64,000 nt of DNA from Olivibacter sp. XZL3. GTDB taxonomy: Bacteria; Bacteroidota; Bacteroidia; Sphingobacteriales; Sphingobacteriaceae. The stretch covers positions 1 to 64,000 of the forward strand of contig NZ_SBJH01000032.1 of assembly GCF_004368405.1 (NCBI RefSeq), in the 5' to 3' direction. The number at the start of each line of letters is the position of its first letter. Position 1 is the stretch's first letter. Below are positions 8,608-17,830 of the stretch, one piece after another. The translations under genes and the position numbers were made by a program. Under the pieces are notes generated by a model. The model saw nothing but the letters and a program-made list of their open reading frames with translations. It had not been told where the DNA came from and did not search any database.

Positions 8608-10023
8608 TTACCAGCCGCCACCTAAGGAGCGGTACAGATCGACTACGGCAACTAACTGTGCTTTTTTTATCTGTGCCAATTCAAGTTCGCTTTGTAATAC
8701 GTTGCTCTGCGCGGTGATGACCTCGAGATAGTTCGCCATACCGGTGTTAAAAAGGAGATCGGCATTATGAATGGCACTTTGCAGCTTTTTTGTGCGATCC
8801 AACGCGATAGATTGCTTTTGTTTTAATTTATTCAGCGCAATCAGCGCATCGGATACTTCTCCTACCGCAGTGATAACCGATTGTCTGAACTGAATAACGT
8901 TTTTCTCATAGTCAATAGTCGCTAATTCGTAATTTGTCTTTAATTGCCTGCGTTGCAAAATAGGTTGCGTAATCCCGCCCGCAACCGTTCCGAAAACAGA
9001 TGCGGGAATGTTAAACCAATTACTTGCCTTGAAAGAATTGACGCCGGCTTGAGCACTGATGACTAAAGAAGGATACATGTTTGCCCGTGTATACCGTTGA
9101 TTGGCTAGAGCGGCTGCAACGGCTAGTTCTGCCCGTTTAACATCGGGTCGTCTACTTAGCAACAAGGAAGGAACACCACTATTAATTTTTTCAGGGATAC
9201 GGATGTCATCCAGCCCACTTTTTGTTGCGATAGCCGCGGGAAGTTTCCCGCTCAAAACGCTTAAGGCGTTTTCCTGTATATTAATCTGTTGTTCGAAATC
9301 AGGGATTAAAGATGCTGCGGCCAAGCGTTGCGCTTCGGCCTGTTCCAGGCCAAGTCGTGTAATATCACCAACTTCGTACTGTTCTTTGATAATATTTAGG
9401 GTACTATCGTTCAAGGCGAGATTTTGACGGGCAATCTTTAATTGTTCATGCAACATCAACAAATTATAATAGCCTTGCGCTATATAAGAAACAATTTGCG
9501 TTTGCACCGCTTTCTTAGCTTCTTCGGTTTGTAGGTAAGTGGCAAGTGCTTCGGCTTTTTGATTTTTTATCTTTCCCCAGATATCCGCCTCCCAAGAGAG
9601 TGCGAGCGCTGCAGTATAATCTTCAATATGGTTGGTTCCCAAAAATTGATTTAAGCTGATTCCGTTTAAACTGTTGTTTGATGGATTGCTGCTATTCGCG
9701 CCAACTTGTAAATCGACATTAGGGATATAACCGGCTTTAGCTTGTTTTAAAGTAGCTTGCGCTGCCGTAATATTTTTGATAGCTAGTTGTAAATCCATGT
9801 TATGAACGATAGCGGTATCAATTAATAGCTGTAAGGTTGGGTCGCTAAAAAAATCACGCCAAGGGATCGCAGCAATACTGCTTGAATCGTCGGATCGTAC
9901 TTCTGCATGGCGGAAGCTGTCTGGTATCGGAACCTCCGGATGTATCACTTTGTCGTTCGTTTTGCAGGCGAAAAAGAGAGCCTGCAAAACGAAAATTATG
10001 AAGAGATTGAATCTATTGTTCAT
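8608..10023 (-). CDS. RND efflux outer-membrane lipoprotein, NodT/OprM type
   Basis: A 471-residue outer-membrane factor of the TolC superfamily, NodT/OprM subgroup. The signal peptide ends in a lipobox (ALFFAC, Cys20), so it is lipid-anchored. Two repeated TolC-type halves are visible, each beginning with a long helix: AIKNITAAQATLKQAKAGYIP near 83 and AELAVAAALANQRYTRANMYPS near 297. SRRPDVKRAE is the classical signature of the group. It forms the outer channel of the tripartite pump with the two upstream genes and lies 29 bp after the pump gene. Confidence 0.93.
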   Translation of the reverse strand: MNNRFNLFIIFVLQALFFACKTNDKVIHPEVPIPDSFRHAEVRSDDSSSIAAIPWRDFFSDPTLQLLIDTAIVHNMDLQLAIKNITAAQATLKQAKAGYIPNVDLQVGANSSNPSNNSLNGISLNQFLGTNHIEDYTAALALSWEADIWGKIKNQKAEALATYLQTEEAKKAVQTQIVSYIAQGYYNLLMLHEQLKIARQNLALNDSTLNIIKEQYEVGDITRLGLEQAEAQRLAAASLIPDFEQQINIQENALSVLSGKLPAAIATKSGLDDIRIPEKINSGVPSLLLSRRPDVKRAELAVAAALANQRYTRANMYPSLVISAQAGVNSFKASNWFNIPASVFGTVAGGITQPILQRRQLKTNYELATIDYEKNVIQFRQSVITAVGEVSDALIALNKLKQKQSIALDRTKKLQSAIHNADLLFNTGMANYLEVITAQSNVLQSELELAQIKKAQLVAVVDLYRSLGGGW

Positions 10024-10052
10024 TTTTTGAATATTGTTATCCTTTGTAATTG

Positions 10053-13000
10053 TTAATTTAGAGGAACGGCGTCGGGTACCGTTAGCGTTTCTTTCTCTTT
10101 TTGGTCCTTTGGTTGATCCGCGTTAGGGCTTGGCCTTCCTGAAGCGCGCTCTTGCAGGTACTGGAATACAATAAAGAGTACAGGAATAAAGAAAAGTCCT
10201 AAAACGACTCCCGAAAGCATTCCGCCAGCAGCGCCGATACTGATGGAGTGGTTGCCTTGAGCCGAGGGCCCGTTTGCACTCATCATAGGAATCATACCGA
10301 CTATAAAAGCTAGCGAAGTCATAATGATGGGCCTTAACCTTAACTGCGCCGCTTCCAAAGCCGCAAGTGGAATTGATTTGCCGGCTTTTCTTCCCTGTGA
10401 AGCAAATTCGATAATCAATATGGCATTTTTTGCCAGCAGACCGATAAGCATCACCAAGGCTACTTGCACGTAGATATTATTGGCAATACCGGTCATGCCT
10501 ATCGCTGCAAAGACGCCGAAGACACCAGTTGGAATGGAAAGGATCACCGCTAACGGCAGAATATAACTTTCATATTGAGCCGCCAATAGGAAATAAACAA
10601 ACACCAAACACAGCATGAAGATAATGGTCGATTGTCCGCCGGAGGTAATCTCTTCTTTGGTCATACCAGAAAATTCATAGGAAAAGCCCGACGGAAGATA
10701 CTGTTTGGCAACCTCTTCAACGGCATTGATCGCATCCCCCGAACTAAAACCTGCGTTGGGCATCGCATTGATGCCGATCGAATTAAATAAATTATAACGA
10801 GAGGCGGTTTCCGGGCCATATACCCGGTTAAGTTTAACGAGCGTATTTATAGGTACCATTTCGCCCAATCTGTTTTTTACAAAGATTCCGTCCATAGAGG
10901 AGGGTGCTGCACGATCGGTTTTGTCGGCCTGCACCATAACGCGATAATACTTTCCAAATCGATTAAAGTCGGATGCCTGCGCACTACCAAAATAAGCCTG
11001 CATGGTTTGTAAAATGTCTTTGGTGCTGACACTTAATTGTTCGGCTTTTACGTCATCAACCTGCAATTCATACTGTGGATAGTCGGCACGGAACGTAGTA
11101 AACGCCACCATGATTTCAGGACGTTTCATAAGTTCGCCTATAAAATTTTGTCCAACTTGACCGAATTTATCTAATTTACCTCCCGTGCGGTCCTGCAGTA
11201 CCATGTCCAAACCATCCACATTACTGAAGCCGGGTACGGTTGGGAAGGTGAAGACAAAAAAGTTAGCGCCTTTAATGGCAGCAAGCTTTTGGCCTACTAC
11301 GCCCATGATGTCGTTGATATTCTTAACCTCGCCTCGTTCAGCGTGAGGTTTCAGCAAGATAAAAGCTACTCCTGCTGAAGGACTTGTTGCCTGCGTTAAG
11401 ATGTTAAAGCCCGAAATTATATTCAGCGTTTTGGTAAAGGGCGTATTTTGTAAGTGTTTTTCGGCCTCTTTTAACGCATCGGTTGTACGTTCCAATGAAG
11501 CACCTACAGGCATTGAAAGGGAGATGGCTATAAATCCTTGGTCTTCTGATGGTATAAATCCTGTAGGGGTTCTTCTAACCATCAGTATAGTAACAAACAA
11601 AAGAACGGCTAAACCGGCCATCGTAAACCATTTATAGCGTATCAGAAAGCGTAGGCTAGCGATGTACTTTTTCGTCAGACGGTTGAAGCCCGTGTTAAAG
11701 CCGACGAAAAATTTGTCTTTAAAACTTAGCTTTTGCTTTTTCTCCCCATGCTGATGGCTTTCTTTCAGAAATAGTGCGCAAAGCGCGGGGCTCAGCGTTA
11801 AGGCATTAATGGCCGATAATACAATAGCGATGGCTAACGTAAAAGCAAACTGCCGATAAAACACGCCGGTCGACCCCTCCATGAAACCGATAGGCAAGAA
11901 TACAGCAGACATGACTAACGTAATGGATATAATGGCGCCGGTAATTTCTTGCATTGCGGATGTTGTAGCAAGCTTTGGCGGGAGGTGTTGGTGCTCCATT
12001 TTAGCGTGGACGGCTTCTACAACGACGATCGCATCATCCACCACAATTCCAATAGCTAGCACCAATGCGAATAAGGTGAGTAGATTGATGGAGAAACCAA
12101 ACAGTTGCATGAAAAAGAAGGTCCCTATAATAGCTACCGGTACGGCAATAGCGGGGATGAGCGTCGACCTGAAATCCTGTAGGAAGATAAATACGACCAA
12201 GAATACCAATACAAATGCCTCAATTAGGGTGTGCTTTACTTGATCAATTGACTGGTCGAGTGCATCCTTCGTGTTATAGAGAACGAGGTATTTTACGCCT
12301 TTAGGGAAGTCTTTAGCCGCTTTTTCCATGAAATCTTGGATCGCTATCTGTATTTCATTTGCATTTGATCCGGCCAATTGCATAACACCGATGTTAAGGC
12401 CTGCTTTTCCATTGATGCGCGTTTGACTGGCATAGGTGTAAGAGCCTAGCTCAACACGGGCCACGTCCTTAAGTCGAAGGACCGAACCGTCGGCATTGGA
12501 GCGGATGATGATATTTTCATAATCGTTGGGTTGACTGAGCTTGCCTTTGTATTTAATCACAAACTCAAAAGCTTCGCGACTGCTTTCACCAAATTTACCA
12601 GGCGCTGCTTCTACGTTTTTATCTTGTATCGCGGCCATCACTTCACCTGGCGTCAGTTTATAACTGGCCATTTGATTGGGATTCAGCCAAACACGCATGG
12701 AATAGTCTTTACTTCCGCCAAAGACTAGTGCTTGACCAACGCCGGGGATACGCTTTAACTCGGGAATGATGTTAATCTGCGCGTAATTCGTCATAAATGT
12801 TTGATCATAGGTGCTTTCATCATCCGTATAAAGATCGAGCACCATGATTAAACTGTTCTGTTGTTTTGCGGTGGCGATACCGGCCTGCACGACTTCAGCG
12901 GGTAGTTGACTGGTTGCCTGGGCCACCCTGTTTTGTACGTTAACGGCCGCCTGATCGGGATCAGTGCCCAACTTAAAATAGACGGTGATCATTAAGGATC

Positions 13001-13256
13001 CGTCGTTGCTGGCGGTAGAGCTCATGTAGCTCATGTTTTCCACGCCATTTATCGACTCTTCCAAGGACGGGGCTACTGCCCGTAGCACCGTTTCAGCATT
13101 AGCGCCTGGATATAGTGCGGTGACCTGCACCGCTGGAGGAGCTATGTCGGGAAATTGCTGTAAAGGCAGTTTCACAATGCCAATGACCCCGAGAATAACG
13201 AGTAATATGGAGATAACCGTAGCTAATACCGGTCTTTCTATGAATCTTTTTAACAT
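10053..13256 (-). CDS. RND multidrug efflux transporter, HAE1 (AcrB/MexB) family
   Basis: A 1067-residue inner-membrane proton-driven pump of the hydrophobe/amphiphile efflux type. It begins with the usual MLKRFIERPVLATVISI helix and has the two-fold arrangement of a single helix, a large periplasmic loop and a helix bundle. The proton-relay residues are conserved: Asp407-Asp408 in the fourth helix (IGIVVDDAIVVVEAV) and Lys943 in the tenth (GLLAKNAILIIEF), matching AcrB Asp407/Asp408/Lys940. Length is typical. It lies 2 bp after the adaptor gene, so the two are co-transcribed. Likely substrates are hydrophobic drugs, detergents or bile-like compounds. Confidence 0.96.
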   Translation of the reverse strand: MLKRFIERPVLATVISILLVILGVIGIVKLPLQQFPDIAPPAVQVTALYPGANAETVLRAVAPSLEESINGVENMSYMSSTASNDGSLMITVYFKLGTDPDQAAVNVQNRVAQATSQLPAEVVQAGIATAKQQNSLIMVLDLYTDDESTYDQTFMTNYAQINIIPELKRIPGVGQALVFGGSKDYSMRVWLNPNQMASYKLTPGEVMAAIQDKNVEAAPGKFGESSREAFEFVIKYKGKLSQPNDYENIIIRSNADGSVLRLKDVARVELGSYTYASQTRINGKAGLNIGVMQLAGSNANEIQIAIQDFMEKAAKDFPKGVKYLVLYNTKDALDQSIDQVKHTLIEAFVLVFLVVFIFLQDFRSTLIPAIAVPVAIIGTFFFMQLFGFSINLLTLFALVLAIGIVVDDAIVVVEAVHAKMEHQHLPPKLATTSAMQEITGAIISITLVMSAVFLPIGFMEGSTGVFYRQFAFTLAIAIVLSAINALTLSPALCALFLKESHQHGEKKQKLSFKDKFFVGFNTGFNRLTKKYIASLRFLIRYKWFTMAGLAVLLFVTILMVRRTPTGFIPSEDQGFIAISLSMPVGASLERTTDALKEAEKHLQNTPFTKTLNIISGFNILTQATSPSAGVAFILLKPHAERGEVKNINDIMGVVGQKLAAIKGANFFVFTFPTVPGFSNVDGLDMVLQDRTGGKLDKFGQVGQNFIGELMKRPEIMVAFTTFRADYPQYELQVDDVKAEQLSVSTKDILQTMQAYFGSAQASDFNRFGKYYRVMVQADKTDRAAPSSMDGIFVKNRLGEMVPINTLVKLNRVYGPETASRYNLFNSIGINAMPNAGFSSGDAINAVEEVAKQYLPSGFSYEFSGMTKEEITSGGQSTIIFMLCLVFVYFLLAAQYESYILPLAVILSIPTGVFGVFAAIGMTGIANNIYVQVALVMLIGLLAKNAILIIEFASQGRKAGKSIPLAALEAAQLRLRPIIMTSLAFIVGMIPMMSANGPSAQGNHSISIGAAGGMLSGVVLGLFFIPVLFIVFQYLQERASGRPSPNADQPKDQKEKETLTVPDAVPLN

Positions 13257-13258
13257 GA

Positions 13259-14476
13259 TTATTTGTTATATGCTGTTAACTTAAGGCTGTCTGAACTCAA
13301 TTTTTGTGGACTAATTACTTGTCCATCCTGCAACAAATCCATGCCTTTGTATACAATATTTTCACCATCCTTAATACCGCTTTTCACAAGGTAGTTGGCG
13401 CCGCTTTTACCGACAATTTCAATCGACTGCTTGTTTACCTTATTGCTGTCGTTTACCGTGTATACGAACACCTTATCTTGCATTTCCAAGGTTGCCATCT
13501 GTGGAACTAGCAGCACCTGCGCGTGCTGTTTACCTAACCTGATTTTACCGGTATTTCCTGAACGGAGCAGGCCTTCTTTGTTCGGAAAGGTAGCACGAAG
13601 TGTAATAGCCCCGGTATTTTTATCGAATTGACCATCTACCATGTCTATTTTTCCGGGATGTGCATAGGCGGTTTGGTCTGACAAGATCAGCGTTACAGGG
13701 GGAAGATTCTTTATCTTCTCCTCGAGCGTAGACCCCTGAAAGGTATTCTTAAAGTTGACAAAATCGTTCTCGCCTAATGCAAAATATACGTGGAGTTCAT
13801 GGACATCTGATAAGTCGGTCAGCGCCTGTACGTCTGAAGGACTTACCAAACTTCCCTGCTTCTTCACTAACCGCCCGATATAACCTTCAACCGGTGCCGT
13901 AATGAGCGTATATCCGAGGTTGATCTTGGCACTCTCAACAGCCGCTTTAGCTTGCTGCAGGTTTGCTTTCATACCATTTCTGGTTGCTATTGCCGTCTTT
14001 AGTTGAAAATCAGCTAACACTTTGTTGTTAACCAAGCGGGTCTTTTTTTCAACCTCCAACTCTGCATTTTCCAAAGCGGCTTCGGTAGCGTGAAGATTGG
14101 CCAATGCTTGATTTAGCTGCTCGCGATACGGTCTGTCGTTAATCTTGAAAAGTGGTTGGCCCTTTCTTACTTTGGCGCCCTCATCAATATAAATTGCATC
14201 GAGTGTACCTTCCACTTGAGGACGCACCTCTACATTGACCGTTCCTTCGATGGAGGCCGGATACTCCTGATAAACGGTCTCCTCGCCCGCATTGATCGCG
14301 ATAACAGGCAACGAGGGTGGGGGCGGGGCCGCTTGCTGTTGCTGTTCGGAAGAACAGCTATACAAAAAGACGAAAGACGTTACGAACGCCAGCTTGCTTA
14401 CGTTATTAAGTAATTTAACAACGTTAAATAGAGGGTTGAAAATTTCGAACGTCATGGTGGACAATAAATGTTTCAT
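13259..14476 (-). CDS. RND efflux periplasmic adaptor (membrane fusion protein) lipoprotein
   Basis: A 405-residue membrane fusion protein of the AcrA/MexA type. The hydrophobic segment KLAFVTSFVFLYSC carries a lipobox with Cys at residue 41 of the longest reading. The preceding 25 residues make an unusually long leader, so translation may really begin further down; there is an in-frame ATG at residue 8. Then come the beta-barrel/lipoyl half (VRPQVEGTLDAIYIDEGAKVRKGQPLF near 88), an alpha-helical hairpin near 115-185 and the second lipoyl half (LITAPVEGYIGRLVKKQGSLV). It is the first gene of the pump operon and is preceded by a TetR-type operator. Confidence 0.92.
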   Translation of the reverse strand: MKHLLSTMTFEIFNPLFNVVKLLNNVSKLAFVTSFVFLYSCSSEQQQQAAPPPPSLPVIAINAGEETVYQEYPASIEGTVNVEVRPQVEGTLDAIYIDEGAKVRKGQPLFKINDRPYREQLNQALANLHATEAALENAELEVEKKTRLVNNKVLADFQLKTAIATRNGMKANLQQAKAAVESAKINLGYTLITAPVEGYIGRLVKKQGSLVSPSDVQALTDLSDVHELHVYFALGENDFVNFKNTFQGSTLEEKIKNLPPVTLILSDQTAYAHPGKIDMVDGQFDKNTGAITLRATFPNKEGLLRSGNTGKIRLGKQHAQVLLVPQMATLEMQDKVFVYTVNDSNKVNKQSIEIVGKSGANYLVKSGIKDGENIVYKGMDLLQDGQVISPQKLSSDSLKLTAYNK

Positions 14477-14516
14477 ATTTGATATTAATAGTTACAGATT
14501 GTTGTTAAGAAAACTT

Positions 14517-14531
14517 TTTAACAGTGTTAAA
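14517..14531. promoter_or_regulatory. Candidate TetR operator upstream of the efflux adaptor gene
   Basis: Perfect palindrome TTTAACA-G-TGTTAAA, 40 bp before the adaptor start. The same 13-mer TTTAACAGTGTTA recurs in front of the tetR gene. A weaker relative, TTTAATATTGTTA, lies at 14535-14547. Size and symmetry fit a TetR-family dimer site. Confidence 0.7.
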
Positions 14532-14565
14532 TGATTTAATATTGTTATTTTTTAGACAAAAAAAT

Positions 14566-15165
14566 TTAATCCATTAAGGATCGGGTTATACCATATATGG
14601 CATCCTTTAGCACTTGTTGATTGGTTTCATCGCCATTCCCTTTGTTTACTAAGTTAATAGAAATTAAACCGTGTATAATAGACCAGTAGGTGAAGTACTT
14701 CCTACAGACCATATCTTCGCTCGGATTTTTGTCTTTCATGAGCTGTTTGATAACTTGGCTGATCAAAACCGCATGTGAATCGAAGCACCGAAACGTCTTC
14801 TCCATTTCGCAGCACTGTGTTCCTACGCCGTACATAAGCTGATATAATTCTTTCTCTTCGAAAGCGAAGGCCCAATAAGCAAGCCACATGGCTTCTATTT
14901 GTTTCTCTAAGCTGTTTTCTTTGTCTCTTGCTTCCCGAACTCGCTTGGCCAACATGACATAGCCTCTACCTGCCAACTCTGATAAAATAGCCTCTTTATT
15001 AGCGAAATACTCATATATTATAGGAGCGGTATACTCTATAATATCCGCAATTTTTCGCATGCTTAATGCTTGCCACCCTTCTTCTTTAACTATTTGGAGC
15101 GATGCATCAAGAATCTTTACTCTGTTTTCATCCTTTAACCGCTGAATACGCTCTTTACTTCCCAT
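14566..15165 (-). CDS. TetR/AcrR-family transcriptional regulator of the efflux operon
   Basis: A 199-residue TetR-type repressor. The N-terminal helix-turn-helix is clear: RVKILDASLQIVKEEGWQAL followed by SMRKIADIIEYTAPIIYEYF at about residues 34-53. The C-terminal ligand domain (about 70-195) is of the WHG/TetR_C type and includes EKELYQLMYGVGTQC. The gene lies directly upstream of the pump operon on the same strand, 90 bp away. Identical operator-like 13-mers sit before both tetR and the adaptor gene, so it most likely represses itself and the pump until a pump substrate binds. Confidence 0.9.
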   Translation of the reverse strand: MGSKERIQRLKDENRVKILDASLQIVKEEGWQALSMRKIADIIEYTAPIIYEYFANKEAILSELAGRGYVMLAKRVREARDKENSLEKQIEAMWLAYWAFAFEEKELYQLMYGVGTQCCEMEKTFRCFDSHAVLISQVIKQLMKDKNPSEDMVCRKYFTYWSIIHGLISINLVNKGNGDETNQQVLKDAIYGITRSLMD

Positions 15166-15185
15166 TTCTTAATCCCCTGAAGTTA

Positions 15186-15198
15186 TTTAACAGTGTTA
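15186..15198. promoter_or_regulatory. Candidate TetR operator upstream of tetR (autoregulation)
   Basis: The 13-mer TTTAACAGTGTTA is identical to that in front of the adaptor gene and ends 20 bp before the tetR start codon. Two exact copies, one before each transcription start of the same gene cluster, make chance unlikely. Confidence 0.68.
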
Positions 15199-15289
15199 GG
15201 CAAAATTCGATATTATTTGTGAAAACTACTGACATGAAATTGTCATTAATTCTAAGCCGTTGACTGCGTGTCTGTTCAACACCTTTTTC

Positions 15290-15799
15290 TTAAGGTAGCA
15301 GACGAACAATCTTAATGAACCGTTTTTGATAACGATCATTCAACGGTGTTTCTGTTACGCAGCGCACACTGCCTGATGAAGCATGGATAAAGCGTAGCGG
15401 TTGTCCCTTCTCTGAAATGACAATACCGATATGGCCGATGGATTTTACTTTGGGATTAGTTCCTCTAAACAAAATTAAATCGCCAGCTCGAGCGCTGTTT
15501 AGAGGAATTGCTTTTCCTTCATTACCGAAGGCGGCGGAGGTGCGCGGTACAGCGAAATGGAAACTGCTAAATACGTAATTGACAAAGCCGGAACAATCGA
15601 ATCCATTACGTGGATTGCTCCCTCCGAATCTATAGGGCACCCCCAGAAGCTGTTTAGCAAAAGCTACAACGGCACTGGGAGTAACCTCCTCCTTTATTGA
15701 CCCAGAAGCGGGTGAAAATGACTTGTCTTTTTTTGCACTTGCGTAAGAAAAGAAACACAAAGAGATGCATAAAATGGATAGGCAAAGAGATTTTCTCAT
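15290..15799 (-). CDS. NlpC/P60-family C40 cell-wall peptidase, secreted
   Basis: A 169-residue peptidoglycan endopeptidase of the C40 family, expected to cut stem peptides (gamma-D-Glu-diaminopimelate bonds are the family norm). A signal peptide covers residues 1-22. The catalytic cysteine is in NGFDCSGFVNYVF (Cys69) and the histidine in IGHIGIVI (His123), with HASS downstream near 140 as the third position. Single catalytic domain without SH3 repeats. It starts 5 bp after the end of the PfkB kinase gene, so the two form an operon. Confidence 0.9.
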   Translation of the reverse strand: MRKSLCLSILCISLCFFSYASAKKDKSFSPASGSIKEEVTPSAVVAFAKQLLGVPYRFGGSNPRNGFDCSGFVNYVFSSFHFAVPRTSAAFGNEGKAIPLNSARAGDLILFRGTNPKVKSIGHIGIVISEKGQPLRFIHASSGSVRCVTETPLNDRYQKRFIKIVRLLP

Positions 15800-15804
15800 T
15801 ATTG

Positions 15805-16719
15805 TTAACTTAAAGGCAGTTTGTCATATACTACCGTTTTATTATTTTCGAGTACGTCCTGAATTTCTTTACTGGTGCCTGTAAAAGGGCCCGACCCTTG
15901 TATTTTGAGTGTCGACATGGCTGCCGCAAATTTCCCAGCTACTTGCAGGTCGGCTCCTTGAATTTTTTGGGATAAGTAACCGGCCATATAGGTGTCTCCG
16001 CATCCCGTCGCATCTGTAACCTGTAGCGGCACATAAGCGGGAATCGTATGGAAGACGTTATCTTTAAAAAGGATGGAACCCAAACTGCCTAAGGTGATGA
16101 CCACTTCTTTTACGCCATAATCAGCGAGGATTCTGGCGCCGCTATAGACGTCCGAAGTGCCGGTAAGGGCTTCCATTTCAAATTCATTTGCCTTTAAAAC
16201 GTCGATGTACTGCAGTGCCTCTTCCTTCTCGCGCCAGTCTGTATAATACACTTTGTAATTATTTACTATACGTAAATAGCCTTGCACATCCAAGGAGACC
16301 GTACCTTTTTTCGATAAAAATTTGATTACTTCTACCGGAATATCATTGGTTAAAAGAGGGCCTAAATGAAAAATATTGGCTTCAAGATCTGTTAAATGGT
16401 CGATATCAAAAGGATCCGCCTCCTGCAAAACCCGTTGTGTTCGGTGATCTTGGTTTTCATTGTAGATGTTTTCAAAATAAACTGTCTTTCTTGTCGGAAC
16501 GGTTTTTATGGATATTCCCTGACTTTCCATGTCCGTAACAATAGATTTCTCGGTATCAGCCACCGCTGTAACCAATTTGAAATCGACATCCATATTCTTG
16601 ATCGCATTTGAAAAATAAAAGGATGTCCCTCCGGGCATATTCCTTGTGGAGTTCGTTGTAACAACCGTATCCAAAGTAATATGTCCTATACAGCAAATAT
16701 CAAACATGCTCGCATTCAA
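15805..16719 (-). CDS. PfkB-family carbohydrate kinase
   Basis: A 304-residue ribokinase/PfkB-type sugar or nucleoside kinase. N-terminal signature MPGGTSFYFSNAIKNMD (about residues 28-44) and C-terminal signature DATGCGDTYMAGYLS, with catalytic base Asp242 and the anion-hole glycines, are present. The substrate is uncertain. The segment YFENIYNENQDHRTQRVLQ differs from KDG kinases, and the overall look is closer to inositol- or nucleoside-kinase-like members. It is therefore not a good candidate for the missing KDG kinase. Cytosolic; first gene of a pair with the NlpC/P60 peptidase. Confidence 0.85.
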   Translation of the reverse strand: MNASMFDICCIGHITLDTVVTTNSTRNMPGGTSFYFSNAIKNMDVDFKLVTAVADTEKSIVTDMESQGISIKTVPTRKTVYFENIYNENQDHRTQRVLQEADPFDIDHLTDLEANIFHLGPLLTNDIPVEVIKFLSKKGTVSLDVQGYLRIVNNYKVYYTDWREKEEALQYIDVLKANEFEMEALTGTSDVYSGARILADYGVKEVVITLGSLGSILFKDNVFHTIPAYVPLQVTDATGCGDTYMAGYLSQKIQGADLQVAGKFAAAMSTLKIQGSGPFTGTSKEIQDVLENNKTVVYDKLPLS

Positions 16720-16860
16720 TTAAGTGATGTGGAATTGCATCGGCAACTTCCGGATGCCGACAAAGGTAACCATTCGCGAATTTAATCAAATAAAAACTTT
16801 TCGTTTTTCCGCTTGTTTTTACGGGAAATTTCAATGGACATTGATCATAATTTGAAGTAA

Positions 16861-16868
16861 AAAGGAGG
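16861..16868 (+). promoter_or_regulatory. Strong Shine-Dalgarno of the Hsp20 gene
   Basis: AAAGGAGG, 5 nt before the ATG at 16874. Such a full anti-SD match is rare in this window, where most genes have AT-rich leaders; it fixes the Hsp20 start and suggests high translation. Confidence 0.75.
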
Positions 16869-16873
16869 TAGTA

Positions 16874-17314
16874 ATGGCACTTGTCAGAAGAACTAGAGGC
16901 AGTTTCCCTTCCCTGTTTGATGATTTTTTTAATAGGGATTTGTTTAATTGGGATAACGGAAATCTTTCACAGGCCAATGTAACGGTCCCATCTGTGAATA
17001 TTAAAGAAACGGCAGACAATTATGAAGTCGAAATGGCAGCTCCCGGTATGAACAAGAATGATTTCAAAATTGAGTTGGATGGTAATTTGCTGACCATTTC
17101 CTCAAGTAAGGAATTTGAAGATGAGAAGAAGGAAGATGGCTATGCACGAAAAGAATTTAGTTATCAGTCGTTTCAACGAAGTTTTAATTTTCCGAAAGAT
17201 GTAGTAGATGAAGACAAAATTGAAGCGAAGTATGAAAATGGCTTATTGCAGTTAACAATTCCAAAAAAAGAGGAGGCCAAAAGAAAAGGTCCCCGATTAA
17301 TTAATATTTCTTGA
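16874..17314 (+). CDS. Hsp20/alpha-crystallin small heat-shock protein
   Basis: A 146-residue small heat-shock chaperone that holds unfolded proteins in the cytosol. The alpha-crystallin domain covers about residues 35-135, starting VPSVNIKETADNYEVEMAAPGM. The C-terminal conserved segment is EAKYENGLLQLTIPKKEE, and an I-x-I-like tail ends in LINIS. The short N-terminus begins ALVRRTRGSFPSLFDDFF, typical of Bacteroidota members. The start is fixed by a strong Shine-Dalgarno. Monocistronic, followed by a long hairpin. Confidence 0.95.
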   Translation: MALVRRTRGSFPSLFDDFFNRDLFNWDNGNLSQANVTVPSVNIKETADNYEVEMAAPGMNKNDFKIELDGNLLTISSSKEFEDEKKEDGYARKEFSYQSFQRSFNFPKDVVDEDKIEAKYENGLLQLTIPKKEEAKRKGPRLINIS

Positions 17315-17325
17315 AGGTTCAATGA

Positions 17326-17398
17326 AGCTGTCTAAAAAGCCCGTCGGCGCTAGGCGATCCGCCATGTCTCCGTCGACCTAAAGACTTTTTAGACAGCT
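17326..17398. repeat. Long-stem hairpin with REP-like loop after hsp20
   Basis: Perfect 14-bp arms AGCTGTCTAAAAAG (17326-17339) and CTTTTTAGACAGCT (17385-17398) flank a 45-nt GC-rich loop. Read on the minus strand the loop contains GTCGACGGAGACATG, similar to the GTCGAGCGGAG core of REP-like elements dispersed in Sphingobacteriaceae. It can act as a terminator for hsp20 (TCTTTTAAT follows), but the composite structure looks like a mobile repeat unit. Confidence 0.55.
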
Positions 17399-17462
17399 CT
17401 TTTAATACGATTTGAAATTATTTTATTCGCCGATTTGTAGGCTATAGTGAACCGCGTCCCTT

Positions 17463-17717
17463 TTAGCCGTTGTTTTTTAGCTCTTTTTGCTCAATGGCTT
17501 TTCCAATTGCGCTTATACTCGGTTCGTCTAATTCTCCCCAAAGTTGTACCCAATGATCGTTTGATTCCTTCCTGATTTCCGCAATATGCTGGTCATTATC
17601 AAAACAAACGTAATAGGGGGCGCCGTCGCTTGTCTCCTGTTGCTCCACGCGTAATGTTTTTGCTGTTCCTCCGATCTCTGCATTGATCTCGAAGGATATT
17701 TCCGCTGCATTTTCCAT
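17463..17717 (-). CDS. Small hypothetical protein
   Basis: An 84-residue protein without a signal peptide that I cannot assign to a family. It is acidic, with alternating strand-like stretches (EISFEINAEIGG, KTLRVEQQE, PYYVCFDND) and a C-terminal helix (SISAIGKAIEQKEL). I chose the ATG at 17715-17717 because the 23-residue upstream extension has a different composition and overlaps the divergent gene's leader. Divergent from the membrane protein gene that follows. Confidence 0.6.
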   Translation of the reverse strand: MENAAEISFEINAEIGGTAKTLRVEQQETSDGAPYYVCFDNDQHIAEIRKESNDHWVQLWGELDEPSISAIGKAIEQKELKNNG

Positions 17718-17830
17718 AATTACTGTCTTTTTGTCTTCAGATTGAAAAACAGTTGATACATTATATTGTTTGTCTATATAATACAACGGTGTTTGGAATC
17801 GATACGCTAAACAATGATATATCCATTCAG

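Noticed and set aside
15805-16719. PfkB kinase as the missing KDG kinase
   Set aside because: Sequence around the substrate lid is unlike KdgK, it is co-transcribed with a cell-wall peptidase and has no LacI-type operator.
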